A DNA stretch of 64,000 nt, taken from contig NC_072451.1 of the NCBI RefSeq assembly GCF_027596085.1, positions 12,370,795 through 12,434,794 on the forward strand. The letters are read 5' to 3'. Below, piece after piece: positions 33,722 through 44,736 of this stretch (within the stretch, counting starts at the first letter, position 1; every line of letters begins with the position of its first letter). This stretch comes from Anoplopoma fimbria (taxonomy: Eukaryota; Chordata; Actinopteri; Perciformes; Anoplopomatidae). A program made the translations under genes and the position numbers. The notes under the pieces were generated by a model, which saw only the letters and a program-made list of their open reading frames with translations, was not told where the DNA came from and searched no databases.

Positions 33722-35919
33722 ACCACGCAAGAGTAATCTGGGAACCGACATCTAAACCAAATGGCATTCTGGGCGCACATTTGAACATTCGGAGTCTATT
33801 GCCAAAACATGAACAAATTCAACATCTGTTAACAGATTCCAACTTGGATTTCCTTGCTCTGACCGAAACGTGGTTGCATAGAAACATTCCAACTAGTTTG
33901 ATCGACGTCCCCGGCTACACCTGTCATAGAAAGGACAGGGTTGACAGGGGTGGGGGGGTACTAATCTATGTGAGAGACTATTGGAAATGTAACGAAGTGA
34001 AACTGGATACATCTCTAGAATGTGTGGCTATAAATGTTGTTTTATCTCTGAAGATGAATTTTAATATTGTTGTTTTGTATAATCCACCATCCCATGGGGT
34101 TTCATTTTATGATGACTTAGACACAATTTTTAAACATGTGAAAAGCCACAATGAATCTATTTTTCTTGGTGATTTTAATATCAACTGGCTAGAGAAAAGC
34201 CATAGGATCAAACTAAAAAGGCTACTACAAAAACATAGCCTACAGCAAATGGTAAAGGGCCCAACAAGGGTTACTCGAACAAGTAAAACTATGATAGATT
34301 TGATTGTCACTAACAGACCTGAGCGGATCACAAGAGTGTACAATCTTCTAACAGGGCTCTCTGACCATAATATGATATTGGTTGCTCGAAAACTCACCAA
34401 ACAGCGCTTCCAACAATTTGCAAACAAAAGCAAACCAGGGAACCAGGTAATCCCCAAAAATAAAATAGTCGAAGTAAAAAATGATCTTAATAACACAGAC
34501 TGGAATAGTGTAACACAATCCAGCAATTTAGAAAACTGCTGTAATTCCCTGATGAAAATTTTAACAAAAATAACTGAGAAATACACTAGGATATCTAAGC
34601 AGAAACCAAAAAAGGTTTCTTTACCATGGCTTGGGAATGATATCCGCCAGTTAATGAAAAAAAGGGATTATGCACTGAAAAAAGCATTGCTCTCTAAAAC
34701 CAATACTGATCATCTTATTTTTAAAGGACTGAGAAATGCAGTAGTCAGAGAACTGCGCAAAGCAAAAACGGCCTATTTTATGCAATTAATAGAGGAGTCT
34801 GAAGGGAACAGCACTGCATTATGGAAGCACCTGAACAGCCTAACTAAACTTAAACCTAGTCAACAGAAAATAATTACAGAACTAGAAGTGAATGGTGTTA
34901 ATAGCACAGATAACTCAGCTATAGCAAATGAATTTAATAACTTTTTTAAAAGGTCAGTAAAGGAGCTAGCAGAGAATTTTGAACCAGCAATCTTATCCCT
35001 GCCCACAAATTCAGAGCCCTCAAAGCTCTTCCATATTAAGGAGGTAAGTCAGGAACAAACACTTAAAATCATTAACAAACTAAATGCTTCTAAAGCAAAG
35101 GACGCGTTTGGACTTGATACAGCCTTCATTAAAACTCATTGTTCTGTCCTGGTGAAACCCATAACACACTTAGTAAATCTCTCCATCAGAGTTGGCAAAT
35201 TTCCACAAAGCTGGAAACAAGCTATTATAACACCGATTTTTAAGGCGGGTGCAAAAGACCAGGCTTGTAACTATAGACCAATCTCTATACTGCCTGCTCT
35301 TTCCAAAATCTTAGAAAAGGCTGTTACAGAGCAATTAATAGACCATCTTGAGAGTAATGGTCTCATTAACAATAAACAGTTTGGTTTTAGACTAGGATAC
35401 TCAACAGAACTGGCGAACTGCTACCTCACAGAGAATATCAAGAGTAGTCTGGACAGAGGTAATGTTGTGGGGGCTGTATTCATAGACCTTAAAAAGGCCT
35501 TTGACACCGTCAACCATAACATACTTCTAAACAAGCTCTGCACTTTTAATATGTCAAAACCGGCCATAAGCTGGTTTGCTTCATACCTGGAGCATAGGGA
35601 GCAGAGGGTCAGGATAAACTCTGAGCTATCACTGCCATTAGCTGCAAACTTAGGTATTCCGCAGGGATCGATTTTGGGGCCTCTGCTCTTCAGTCTCTAC
35701 ATAAATGACCTGCCCACCTGCTGTCGGTCATCCAACTGCCAAATGTACGCTGATGATACAGTGATTTATGCGTCAGCCAGAACATCAAGCGCAGCAGCGG
35801 ACATATTAACTAAGGAGATGGAAGATGTATCCCGTTGGCTCAAAGACAACCATCTCACTCTTAACATTAAAAAGACAGTATCTATGTGTTTTTCTATGCT
35901 GCCTGTTCTATCAAAATGA
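33484..35919 (+). CDS. LINE endonuclease-reverse transcriptase, 811-codon frame, C-terminus lost
   Basis: The first ~95 residues are an out-of-frame translation of the upstream ORF. The true protein begins near ILGAHLNIRSLLPKHEQIQH. Endonuclease motifs follow: LALTETWLH (metal-binding Glu), YNPPS, FLGDFNINW and GLSDHNMI (Asp-His). The linker contains PWLGNDIRQLMKKRD and LRKAKTAYF. RT motifs are YRPISILPALSKILEK, FGFRLGYSTE, FIDLKKAFDTVNH (catalytic D), GIPQGSILGPLLFSLYINDL and YADDTVIYA (catalytic DD), then WLKDNHLTLNIKKT. The frame stops at 35919, just before the C-terminal domain, which is recognisable but broken downstream. Endonuclease and RT catalytic residues are intact, so decay is limited to the ends. 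Confidence 0.88.
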   Translation: MPQFQCTAYPDSSGWGRAIKPWPIYEPSSGGCSRWTAQVQAAFWFGNGRIRRVSGVPHDSGNVARSARKQRELRFFQTVNHARVIWEPTSKPNGILGAHLNIRSLLPKHEQIQHLLTDSNLDFLALTETWLHRNIPTSLIDVPGYTCHRKDRVDRGGGVLIYVRDYWKCNEVKLDTSLECVAINVVLSLKMNFNIVVLYNPPSHGVSFYDDLDTIFKHVKSHNESIFLGDFNINWLEKSHRIKLKRLLQKHSLQQMVKGPTRVTRTSKTMIDLIVTNRPERITRVYNLLTGLSDHNMILVARKLTKQRFQQFANKSKPGNQVIPKNKIVEVKNDLNNTDWNSVTQSSNLENCCNSLMKILTKITEKYTRISKQKPKKVSLPWLGNDIRQLMKKRDYALKKALLSKTNTDHLIFKGLRNAVVRELRKAKTAYFMQLIEESEGNSTALWKHLNSLTKLKPSQQKIITELEVNGVNSTDNSAIANEFNNFFKRSVKELAENFEPAILSLPTNSEPSKLFHIKEVSQEQTLKIINKLNASKAKDAFGLDTAFIKTHCSVLVKPITHLVNLSIRVGKFPQSWKQAIITPIFKAGAKDQACNYRPISILPALSKILEKAVTEQLIDHLESNGLINNKQFGFRLGYSTELANCYLTENIKSSLDRGNVVGAVFIDLKKAFDTVNHNILLNKLCTFNMSKPAISWFASYLEHREQRVRINSELSLPLAANLGIPQGSILGPLLFSLYINDLPTCCRSSNCQMYADDTVIYASARTSSAAADILTKEMEDVSRWLKDNHLTLNIKKTVSMCFSMLPVLSK
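33527..33553 (+). other. 2A-like ribosome-skipping motif GDVQLNPGP
   Basis: Sits directly after a hydrophobic run (LLILILLA), as in known 2A peptides. The Asn-Pro-Gly-Pro core is intact; the usual Glu is Gln. Confidence 0.7.
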
Positions 35920-36312
35920 CCAGGACACAATTGCAATCAATGAATTTCATGAATCATCATAGACTCACAGCTTAAGTTTAATAAACACATTAAGAAACTC
36001 ACTACAACGGAACAAATTTGAACTTTTAGAATGACAAGGCATCATATACCTGTTAAGCAGCCTTACTGTTTTTTCATGCCATTAAAACTTGTCTTACTGC
36101 ATACCGTAAAAATCCCAGACATCAATTAAACCTATTTTATCATTATAAAACAGGCATTAAAGAATGGATCAGAAACCAATGTGGCACCACTGCATCATAG
36201 TAAAGAAATATAATCTCTTGAGCTTTGAGAATTTTATAAGTTCTCTTATCTTAAACTAATTTTTAAATTCAAATAATTTCTTTCATTATGTCCTTTTGTA
36301 ACAAAAATAAGT

Positions 36313-36470
36313 ACAAGGTTTTCTTTCCAGCATCCTTTGATCTCTGCAGTTTTTTTATTTTCTTATTTTGTATGATATGACAACTTGAACAGCCTTTAAT
36401 CAATTAAACTATATCTGTGGAATCTAACTGGAATGAAACATGTGAAGAAAACTGGTGATTAGATAAAGAC
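36313..36470 (+). repeat. direct repeat, right copy, flanking a LINE
   Basis: Near-identical to 32708-32869 for the first ~120 bases, lacking its 8-base GTTTTGTG, then diverging but keeping AACTGGTGATTAG. Confidence 0.92.
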
Positions 36471-37023
36471 ATACATGCACAAAGCATATATAGGTCACAC
36501 TCATCATATTGTTTCTTCTTTCTGCACAAGGTTTTAATGTTATAGGAATTGTTTTAAGATCATATATTTGTATAATATATGGCCTATATATTGTTTAATT
36601 GTATAATTGTATATTTTAGGTGACTTACCGTATATATCTTATTAGAATGACTGATCAGGGACTGAGGTTGATATCTAGCTACAAACCTTTTATGTATTCA
36701 CATCTAGTTGTGTCATGGCTGCCATGTCATGTTTGAGCACTGCTTTGTCCCTGCTAAATAAACTACAAAAAAAAAAAAAAAAAAGCCTTCCGTATAATGC
36801 AGAAACAATCCATGACCACCTCTGTCTCTTTTCTGCACGGCTTCTCTTCTTTTCTTTACCACTCCCCTCCCTTCACACGGCCTGTATAAAGAGAGGGATG
36901 GGGCAGGTAGACTATAAAGACTTACCTCAGAGTTGGACTTATATTGTACTGTATTATACTGATATTAATAAAGCTTCTTCAAAGAGAGGGACTTTTTCTT
37001 AGGAAATTGCTGGTTTATGACAC
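36471..37023. other. intron with an A-rich retroposon-like tail
   Basis: At 36759-36784 the sequence AATAAACTAC followed by about 18 A resembles a polyadenylated cDNA end, but no source transcript is recognised upstream. Nothing else supported. Confidence 0.4.
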
Positions 37024-37034
37024 TTGTAGTAGTA

Positions 37035-37085
<51 letters not shown>
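37024..37085 (+). repeat. (GTA)n microsatellite
   Basis: About 20 GTA/TAG units with one GAA interruption near the start. Confidence 0.95.
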
Positions 37086-37140
37086 TTCCTATTTTTTTTT
37101 ACCTTTCTTTTACCTTCTTTTTTGGGTTTTTACAAAGATA

Positions 37141-37375
37141 CAGTACCAGTCAAAAGTTTGGACACACCTTCTCATTCAATGGTTTTTCTTTATTTAAAAA
37201 AAAAAAAAAAATTCTATATTGTAGATTAATATTGAAGACATCCAAACTATGAAGGAACACATATGGAATTATGTGGTAAACAAACAAATGCTCAACAAAC
37301 CAGAATATTTTTTATATTTTAGATTCTTCAAAGTAGTTGAATGAGAAGGTGGGTCCAAACTTTTGACTGGTACTG
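37141..37375. mobile_element. 235-bp Tc1/mariner-type MITE
   Basis: Ends CAGTACCAGTCAAAAGTTTG and its reverse complement. The inverted repeats run about 40 bases with one mismatch, and TA flanks both sides (37139-37140, 37376-37377). A 17-base A-run lies inside. No transposase. The TIR sequence is one I associate with Tc1-like elements common in fish. Confidence 0.92.
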
Positions 37376-37599
37376 TATAAACAGTAGTGTATGCAAACAT
37401 ATACAAAATAAAATAATAAGAATAATAATAATAACAGTGAGTAGTTTGGAAACATTTCTATATTCATGCAAATATATTTAAATTAGGTATTAATTTGGTC
37501 GGTGTAACAACTAAAGGTTCAATTTCTTCCAGTTCCTATTAAATGTGTTCTCCTTGACTCTCACAAGGAATGTCAACTTTTCCACAGCAAAGATGTCTT
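37376..37599. other. intron spacer
   Basis: AT-rich spacer, nothing recognised. Confidence 0.4.
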
Positions 37600-39750
37600 G
37601 AACAATTTCCAGCCACTGTTCCTGTTTACATTAAGCCCATTTCTGGTAACGGCTTTCTTACTTGCTGCAAGTAAAACTTTAGTAAAATAGAGGTCTTTTC
37701 ACTTTCAATGTTCAATAGATAGATTACAGGGGAGGTGTTCGGGATCTCATATCCCAAAATATTTTTAACAACAGCATTAAAATTGACCCAATAAAGCTTA
37801 ATTTTTGTATAGTTCCAAACAATATGCGAGTGGTCAGCCTCCACGCTGCGACACAGCCTCCAATGTTGTTGTTGTGCAGGAAGTTGCCTGCTTTTGATTT
37901 TGGTTGTAATGAAAAAGTGGGTTAAGTTCTTCCAATTTCCTCCATACTAGTGAGTTTGTGTATGTACACACATCTCACACATTTAATACCATTCTTTCTC
38001 TGTTATTTGAATCTTTAACTCTGCCTCGAATTTTTCTTTTATGTAAAATGTTGTGTCTGCTCTGCTTTCCCCCAGAGCTTGGTAGAAAGCTGAGAGGGCC
38101 TGAGACCCCTTCTGTTTGTATGCATTCACAATCAACCCAAACACACTATTTGCAGTTCCGTCCGGTTCCAACCTTATCTCTTTTGTAAAGTTGTCTAAAA
38201 AAGAAATTGTTTTTGAAGCCGTACTTTCCCTTTAAATCTTGAAAGCTCATAAGTTTACCATTTTCTAAAACCATAGAAATTGGTGCTATGCCTTTTTGTG
38301 TCCATTCTTTGAATGTTGGATCATCAATCATATTTCTAGCGTAAATGCTATTATTGGGTCCATAATATGTTTCAAAGCCCCGATTAAATATTTGTCTCCC
38401 ACCAAAATCTGGGTCTGGTTACCCTTTATCTCCCTTTCCATTTATTTCAATCGAGACTCATAGTCAGGTCCACACCGACAGGCCAGGGGTCTAAGCTGCA
38501 ACTAAAAATTATTCCTTAATATTTGGTAAAGCCATTCCCACCTTATTTTTAAGTAATTGAAGTGTCTTGAGTCTTATTCTTGGCTTTTTGCTATTCTAAA
38601 TGAATCTAGAGATCATCTTATCCCAGGCTATGAATGTTCTTTGGGGAACATTAATAAGGAGAGATTGTAATACATATAGTAGCTAAGGTAGAATATTCAT
38701 TTAAACTGTTTGAATCATCGCACTCAAGTCTTTTAGAGTTCCATTTCAGATTATAAGCATCCCCAATTTGTTGTGATGGAGAATAATTAAATGAAAGAAT
38801 TTGTGATTATTATATATTCAGTTTATACCCAGAGTAGTTTACGTTTCAAGTAGGTTTATTAAATTTGGTGAACGTATATCTGGTTGTTCAAGAAAAATAA
38901 TGACATCATCTGCGAAAAGTGCATTAATATGTTCCTTGTCCTCTATACTGACACCCTGCAAGTCTTCACTTTGCCTTATTGCTTGTACTAGTGGTTCAGC
39001 ATATAAAGCAAAGAGAGTAGGAGAAAGGCAACAGCCCTGTCTGGAGCCTCTCTCCAACTGGATCCTTTTAGACAAGTTTCCATTCAGCTAATCCTAGCTG
39101 TAGGTTCCCGATAAATAGTTTGAATACACCTGATTACATTTTCAGTAAAGTCAAATCTCTTTAGTACTTCTTTTAAAAATACCAAACTAACACTATCAAA
39201 TGCTTTTTCTGCATCTAGAATAACCAAAACCATATTTCTACCCTTTTTTTTGAGTGTTGTCGACGATATGGATGGTTCTTCTAATACTGTGATGTGCTTG
39301 GCGCCCTCTGATAAATCCAGTTCGATTCTCATTGATCAGGTCTGGTAGCTTGTAGTTTACATTTAAAAGTGAGTTTGGCCTAAACTTTTTACATTGTTCT
39401 TTGTCTTTGCCTTCCTTAGGTTATATGGTAATAATTCCTTCCTTCCAAGATGGGTGGTCCCTGCCCTCTTTAAGGGTCCAGTTAAAACAGGACAGAAGAA
39501 GAGGTGTTAGTTCCTTCTTAAAGGCCTTAAACCATTCTGATGTAAACCCGTACTATAAAATGCATTTTGAAAGAAATAGTACTTGGGACTTTCCCTTTTT
39601 TAGTTTAGTTAGGACCTTGCTCCTTTTAACTGGATTATTCATCTCATTTACATTACGTGACTACAATTTTACATCATTAAGCAACATAATAAATAACCCA
39701 ATCCTGTGTTGCATTCATAAACCTCCAGACAACTTAAAACTGCACAGGCC
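37600..39750 (-). mobile_element. L1/Tx1-clade LINE remnant (RT to C-terminus)
   Basis: Minus-strand fragments in order: a broken '[19 protein letters not shown]'-like RT stretch (39300-39600); [20 protein letters not shown] (39084-39332, catalytic D); [20 protein letters not shown] with [14 protein letters not shown] (38839-39075, catalytic DD); WTQKGIAPISMVLENGKLMS (38146-38331); an FYQALGES segment (37983-38171); and HIVWNYTKIKLYWVNFNAVV (37626-37844), the Cys/His-less 'HxxW..kiqxfW' end. The RQGCPLSP/FADD spelling distinguishes the L1 group from the L2-like LINEs elsewhere in this window. Many stops and frameshifts; old copy. Confidence 0.82.
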
Positions 39751-41011
39751 TGAACAATAGCACTTCATTTGTAGTCCAAATAAATTCTTCAGCATTGACC
39801 GACAACGGTTTAGCCCTATATATAGTGTACCAACATCATAAAGAATAAACAGAAAAAGAGGAAACTTCCCTAGTTGGTCCTCAGGCTACCTGAATTGCAG
39901 AGTAAACCCAGAAGTACATAAATAAGATGCCTTTCAAAATTGAAATGAGAAACACAGCATAGGCTCATCCCCTTACTCATGTTATATAAATGAAAGATAC
40001 ACAAGTTGATGGCGTGCAAATGTTTTGACCATTTATAACCTATAAGATTCACACCACAGGCAAAAGTCAAATTATGATAATTTAGCTTAACACCCTTGGT
40101 TCTTAGTTTGAGTGGTCCACTCAAACTCCTGTAATCTTTCCCTTGCTCAACGTGTGGTTTCGTTCCCGTCCTCCTCTCTCCGGTGCTGCCATGTTGTAGC
40201 CTGAAGAATACTTTCCATTCCTGGTTCTGAATCTGCGCTGTGTCCTGTGCATCGTATGTGCGTGTTCCAGAGTCCCAGGGAATGCGCATCTTGTCCAGCG
40301 AATACCTTTCTCCTTCAGGGCTCTCTTTATTCATGTGTAGACTTTGCGTTTTTGAACAACCTCTGTTGAATAGTAATAGTCGAAAGATAGGTGTCGCCCT
40401 TCACTGTATTCGCCCACCTTTAAAACTGCTAAGTAACTCAGATTGAAGCATTTCATTAGCATGCTTCAATGGGTAGTTTTATTCTCCCATAATGGACTAT
40501 AAATGCCAGAATGCACTTGTTGAAGATACATTTAATATTTATTATTTTACCCTGTAAAAATCTCAAAGATATTGGACATTGAGTCCATCAAATATATTGG
40601 TCTCCAAAAATTCCAAAAGAGGAAAAAATCATCATCTCAAGATGAGGGTGATGCTCAAGGCTTCAGCCAGACAGAGGCCTTTTTACATTGTTAATTTCAT
40701 TACAGAGCCAAGATGAAACCAAAGAAAAACGGTAGAGAGGAAAGAGGGAACGATCTAGTTTAGCAGCATCTGATTGCGTATAGAGATTATCCTATATTTC
40801 AATTTGCTGCGTCTTGTACTGCTCCATGGTCTGCATTTTAAATGGAGGACTTTTATGATGCAAATGCAGGCAGGAGCGATAAATCTCTCTCGCTCTCCTC
40901 TCCTGGGCTCTCCTGATGCAAAAGATGTGCTCTCTCTCCATTGCTTCTCTCCACTGCAGCATCGTGTTACACTTGCCCCCTGGCCACATGAAAAATGAAT
41001 CAGGTAATGCA
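39751..41011. other. intron, nothing recognised
   Basis: The minus ORF at 39870-40334 could be an upstream scrap of the L1-clade element, but it has no motif to support that. Confidence 0.4.
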
Positions 41012-41040
41012 GTGGGGGGGGGGGGGGGAGAGAGAGAGAG
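41012..41040 (+). repeat. poly-G run followed by (GA)n
   Basis: About 17 G followed by AGAGAGAGAGAG. The G-run length is error-prone in assemblies. Confidence 0.9.
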
Positions 41041-41145
41041 ACCCCAAAAAGTAATTCTTTGACTTTCCTCAACAGCTTCTAGGTCACTTTCATTTGGAAG
41101 AAGATAACTCAGTCAGCTGCTTGGTCACATCCACACAAACTCACA

Positions 41146-41148
<3 letters not shown>

Positions 41149-41235
<87 letters not shown>
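41149..41235 (+). repeat. (AC)n microsatellite
   Basis: About 43 uninterrupted AC units. Confidence 0.97.
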
Positions 41236-41237
<2 letters not shown>

Positions 41238-42680
41238 TGCAAACAGTGTATGGAAAAGTAATAAATTCTCTGGTAATAGTAATTTTATAAATTTAAATTG
41301 CTACATTTGAAGGGATTGCGTGCACACTTATATTTCTTGTTGATTCCTCTAAAAAGTCTATAATTATTTTATATATAAAGAGTTAGAAAAGAACAAAAGA
41401 AAAACATGTCTTTTCTTTTAACAGTGGTGTCATTATGATATCTATAACAAAATTATACTTTTTCATACTTGCTTTGTAGCATAAAATTTATTTTTCTAAA
41501 CCAGTTGGTTCATTTGTCAAACAATCTCTCAGTTTCTTCAACACAGATGTGTTTAAAGCGAAATTCCAGCACTTTGTATTTCACTGTAATCAAATAAGGA
41601 GACTCGTAAGAGACACATTTTATAACGGATGTTCAAACTCAAAGAAACAGATAACAAGATATCCTGACTTTACCTGTCTATTCCTAGTATGGGTCAAGCT
41701 CAAAACACTGGATCCTACATTTCCCATAATGCAACCCCATAGTGTGTGTTTGTTAGAACTTCCCTAATTGGTAATCATCCACATCTCTCAGATTTCACAC
41801 CCTCAAGTTTCTAATAAGGCTTTTTGTTGTGTTGCATATTTAACCTCAAGCAGAGATAACCCCTGTGACATCATCCAGGTTATTTTCTCAGATTTTAAAA
41901 GTTCCTCCAGAGATACACCAGTTTTCAGTACTTCCCCAGACTGAACAATCTGACCTCTATCTTAAAAGAATACTTTCCCCTCTAAGTTCTTCTCGCATGG
42001 CTCAACGTTGAAAAGAGAATCCTCACTTTTTCAAACACTGCTTCACTAGGTTTTGACAAACATGCGGTGTGTTTCGGAAGTAGTGAGCATACAACTGAAT
42101 AAATGAGACTCGGATTATACTGCACAAGCTGTTTGAGAGTTTGTACAGATGTTTTGATATAGGCCCCCATTTATTTCAATTCATTAAGGATTTTCTCACT
42201 TTTATGATTTCATGTTCACTGCCAAGGCAAAGTTTCTTCAAGAATTCAGAGTAACACGGGTCGTGTAATTGATATACAAATGTTCATGTTCAAGTATTCT
42301 TTTAAGAACTGGGCAATTGGGAACTGAGTGGCTCTTTGATATTGTCCTAGACAATGATTAACAATGAGCAAAATAAAGCACAATACAAAGTTAGCAAGTT
42401 AAAGTGTAAATTTTAAAACTAATGTGAACAAATCTGACAAAGCTATGTTAACTCTCAGGTCTCAATAAATCTAGAGACAGTATTTTTGGTCAGTACTGAG
42501 GTTCAATAATCTGCCCTGATGCAGATTAAGAGCACACAGCTAATTGAAGCATATTAACACAAAGGTTCCCTGAAATATGTGTGGCATATTACGCACAAAC
42601 ATCTCGGTAAAACATTACATTTAAAAAGCAGTTAAGGATTTTAGTAATTGTTGAGCTTCTGCACTGTTTCTCCACACCAG
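41236..42680. other. naaladl2 intron up to the second exon
   Basis: AT-rich, no element recognised. It ends in the polypyrimidine-rich acceptor CTGCACTGTTTCTCCACACCAG. Confidence 0.5.
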
Positions 42681-42800
42681 GGGGACGTGGTGGATGTGCA
42701 GTACGCCAGCGTGGATGACCTCAGGAGAGCCAAAGACAGCCTGAACCTCACAAACCAGATCGCTGTGGTCAAAATTGGCCAAGCACCTTTGCTGTACAAG
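42681..42800 (+). CDS. naaladl2: naaladl2 internal exon (PA domain)
   Basis: A 120-base exon, exactly 40 codons and phase 0 at both ends, between CCACACCAG and GTAAGA. The translation runs GDVVDVQYASVDDLRRAKDS then LNLTNQIAVVKIGQAPLLYK. This is the PA-domain strand-turn segment where TFRC, GCPII and NAALADL proteins share 'V.Y....DL......V...IA.VR.G...' . The N-L-T sequon fits an extracellular, glycosylated ectodomain. It joins in frame to the exon ending SMQ at 13259 and to the one beginning LSLLSELGFGG at 53314. A symmetrical 0-0 exon could be skipped without a frameshift. Confidence 0.92.
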
Positions 42801-44502
42801 GTAAGATCTAATCAACTCACTGCAACGTGCTGCTCTGCTATGCTGATAAGGGAGTCATTCATGTGATTTATTGTACTTGAGATCTACCTGATAATCCTGC
42901 AGCTGAAAAAATATTAACCCAGACTGAGAAATTAGATCTTTTATCTTTAAAAATGTGTGCAAGACTAAAAAAAAGATTTTCCTACAACAAGTAGTTTAAA
43001 ACGTAAACATCCTCTTACATTTGAATTACTGATAGAGTAGTTTAATTATACAAACATTAAAAAATCAAGAGTCAGAATATTTGTACTGTAATCCGCTGCT
43101 GAAGAATTGTAACCATGTATATAAACTGACTTAATAATTATGAATATACTATAGTCAAATTAGGTGTACAATGCTGATAAAGAATTATTAATAATGAATT
43201 ATACCATTCTGTTCTATATACGATTTTTTTCGAACCTTTGTTGCCTGAACAGGCCTCTCTTACATCTGCATTAGCAACGCATAAGAGCCATGCGACCATA
43301 GTCATGCCCATTTTATCCTCTGCTTCAAGCAGTCAATTGGTAAGGAAGCACTTTCCAGGCCGGAATAGTGCCTACCCCCAGGACTCTTGCCAGTTCTGTT
43401 CTTTTTTTGCCTATGGAGGAGCAGTGGAGACTAGCAGAGGCATTCACAGCAGGATATGGTGGGGAGGGCAGCTGAGCAGACCATCAGATTAGCATCAGTA
43501 ACAGACAGCAGGTGGAACTTTTCCTAAAGCCCTAATACAATCCTCTTTATCAGCAATACCACTAATTCAGTCGCCACGTGTATAAATAGCCTCTGTATCC
43601 CAAGAATATACTTGAATAAGTAGATAACTGAAAAGTGTATCACAATCTCTTTCTTATGGGAAACAGGAGAAAATTATAAAAAGATACTGCAGATGTCGAT
43701 GTTCAAACGATCCTGCATTAATACCATGCAACCTTAGAGTGTTCAGAAAGTTCATTTTAAATTAGAACCTCCTGAGGCTTTTGTTTCAGTTTTTTTCCAA
43801 ACCAAGAATAGTTGGTCAGCTCAGTAACACTATCACCAGATAAAAGTGTTAAGTGAAATAATATCTGGGTTAAGGGAATGCATTAATTCAGTTTTAAGCT
43901 AGTTTAAAGAACTCCATCCATTTATGTGAACCTAAGACAAATATGCTTACAGGTTCGGCTGCAGATTCTCACAGTCTCCATGTTTAACCACCTGTAGCAC
44001 CTGCTGATGCCTCAGGTTAACCTCTCTTAGTGAGCCAGCCTGGTACTCTGGCTCGTAATTTCTACATTGCGACCGAAATCTGTTCACAATCTACCTCATA
44101 CAACTCTCCTAACTTTCAGTCTAACTCTTTGTCTTCATTGAATGGTAAACCCATGATAACGGTCAACACATCAGGATCAAACTTATTAGGAGAACTTAGG
44201 TTGCTAGATGGAAGTTTGATCAAAGCATGCTTTTAGTCCGCCGATTTCTTAATCAGTATTTTCTTATATTTCTTAACACAGTTCTTAAGTTCTCCTTTCA
44301 GGAGAATCCATCCACCTTGCTGTAAGGCTGTTTATCAATGTTGTCCATCTTCATCTGATCACTTTCATCTCCTTAAGACACCTGTTTCTTCATCCTTTTC
44401 TTTGTCTTGCTGTGGGTTGCGCGTTTCAATGATTTTCTCAGCCAATTAGACTCTTTGTTTGAGAATTTTTTCCCCCAGATAATTTAAAAGCTTACATGTC
44501 TA
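42801..44502. other. naaladl2 intron, nothing recognised
   Basis: No element ends or coding signal recognised. Confidence 0.5.
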
Positions 44503-44736
44503 ATGGTAAATGGATTGTACTTGGAAAGCCCTTTTCTAGTCCAACGATCACTCAAAGCGCTTTAACACTACATATCATCATTCACCCATTCATACACTGA
44601 TGTCAGGGGCTACCATGCAAGATGCCATCTGCACATCAAGACACTAACTAACATTCATAAAATATTCACACGCCAATGGCACAGCCTTCGGGAGCAACTT
44701 GGGGTTAAGTGTCTTGCACAAGAACACATCGACTGG
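44503..44736 (-). mobile_element. tRNA-derived SINE, 5' part lost (copy 2)
   Basis: Minus-strand copy of the SINE at 1348-1630 (shared AGTTGCTCC...TTAGTTAGTGT, GATGGC, GGTAGCCCCTGACATCAGTG blocks), with a different tail (AGTACAATCCATTTACCATT). The head of the SINE is missing where the TIR element at 44737 begins, in the middle of the GTCGATGTGT block. Confidence 0.8.

Larger units (their letters stand above)
32870..36312 (+). mobile_element. APE-type LINE with 2A-like peptide, nearly full length
   Basis: Order: short 5' region, ORF with hydrophobic segments and a 2A-like motif (33008-33721), endonuclease-RT ORF (33484-35919), then a decayed C-terminus to about 36300. In the last part the frames read IIIDSQLKFNKHIKKL and then a stretch like the C-terminus of the LINE at 62751-64000, so both belong to one family. 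The element is flanked by ~160-base direct repeats. The endonuclease and RT catalytic motifs are present. The frameshift near 33484-33721 and stops after 35919 make the copy defective. Confidence 0.85.

Noticed and set aside
33484..33770. First ~95 residues of the 811-codon ORF as a real protein N-terminus
   Set aside because: It is the out-of-frame reading of the 2A ORF; similarity to LINE endonuclease begins only near ILGAHLNIRSLL.
34107..34586. 159-aa minus-strand ORF
   Set aside because: Antisense shadow of the LINE endonuclease-RT frame.
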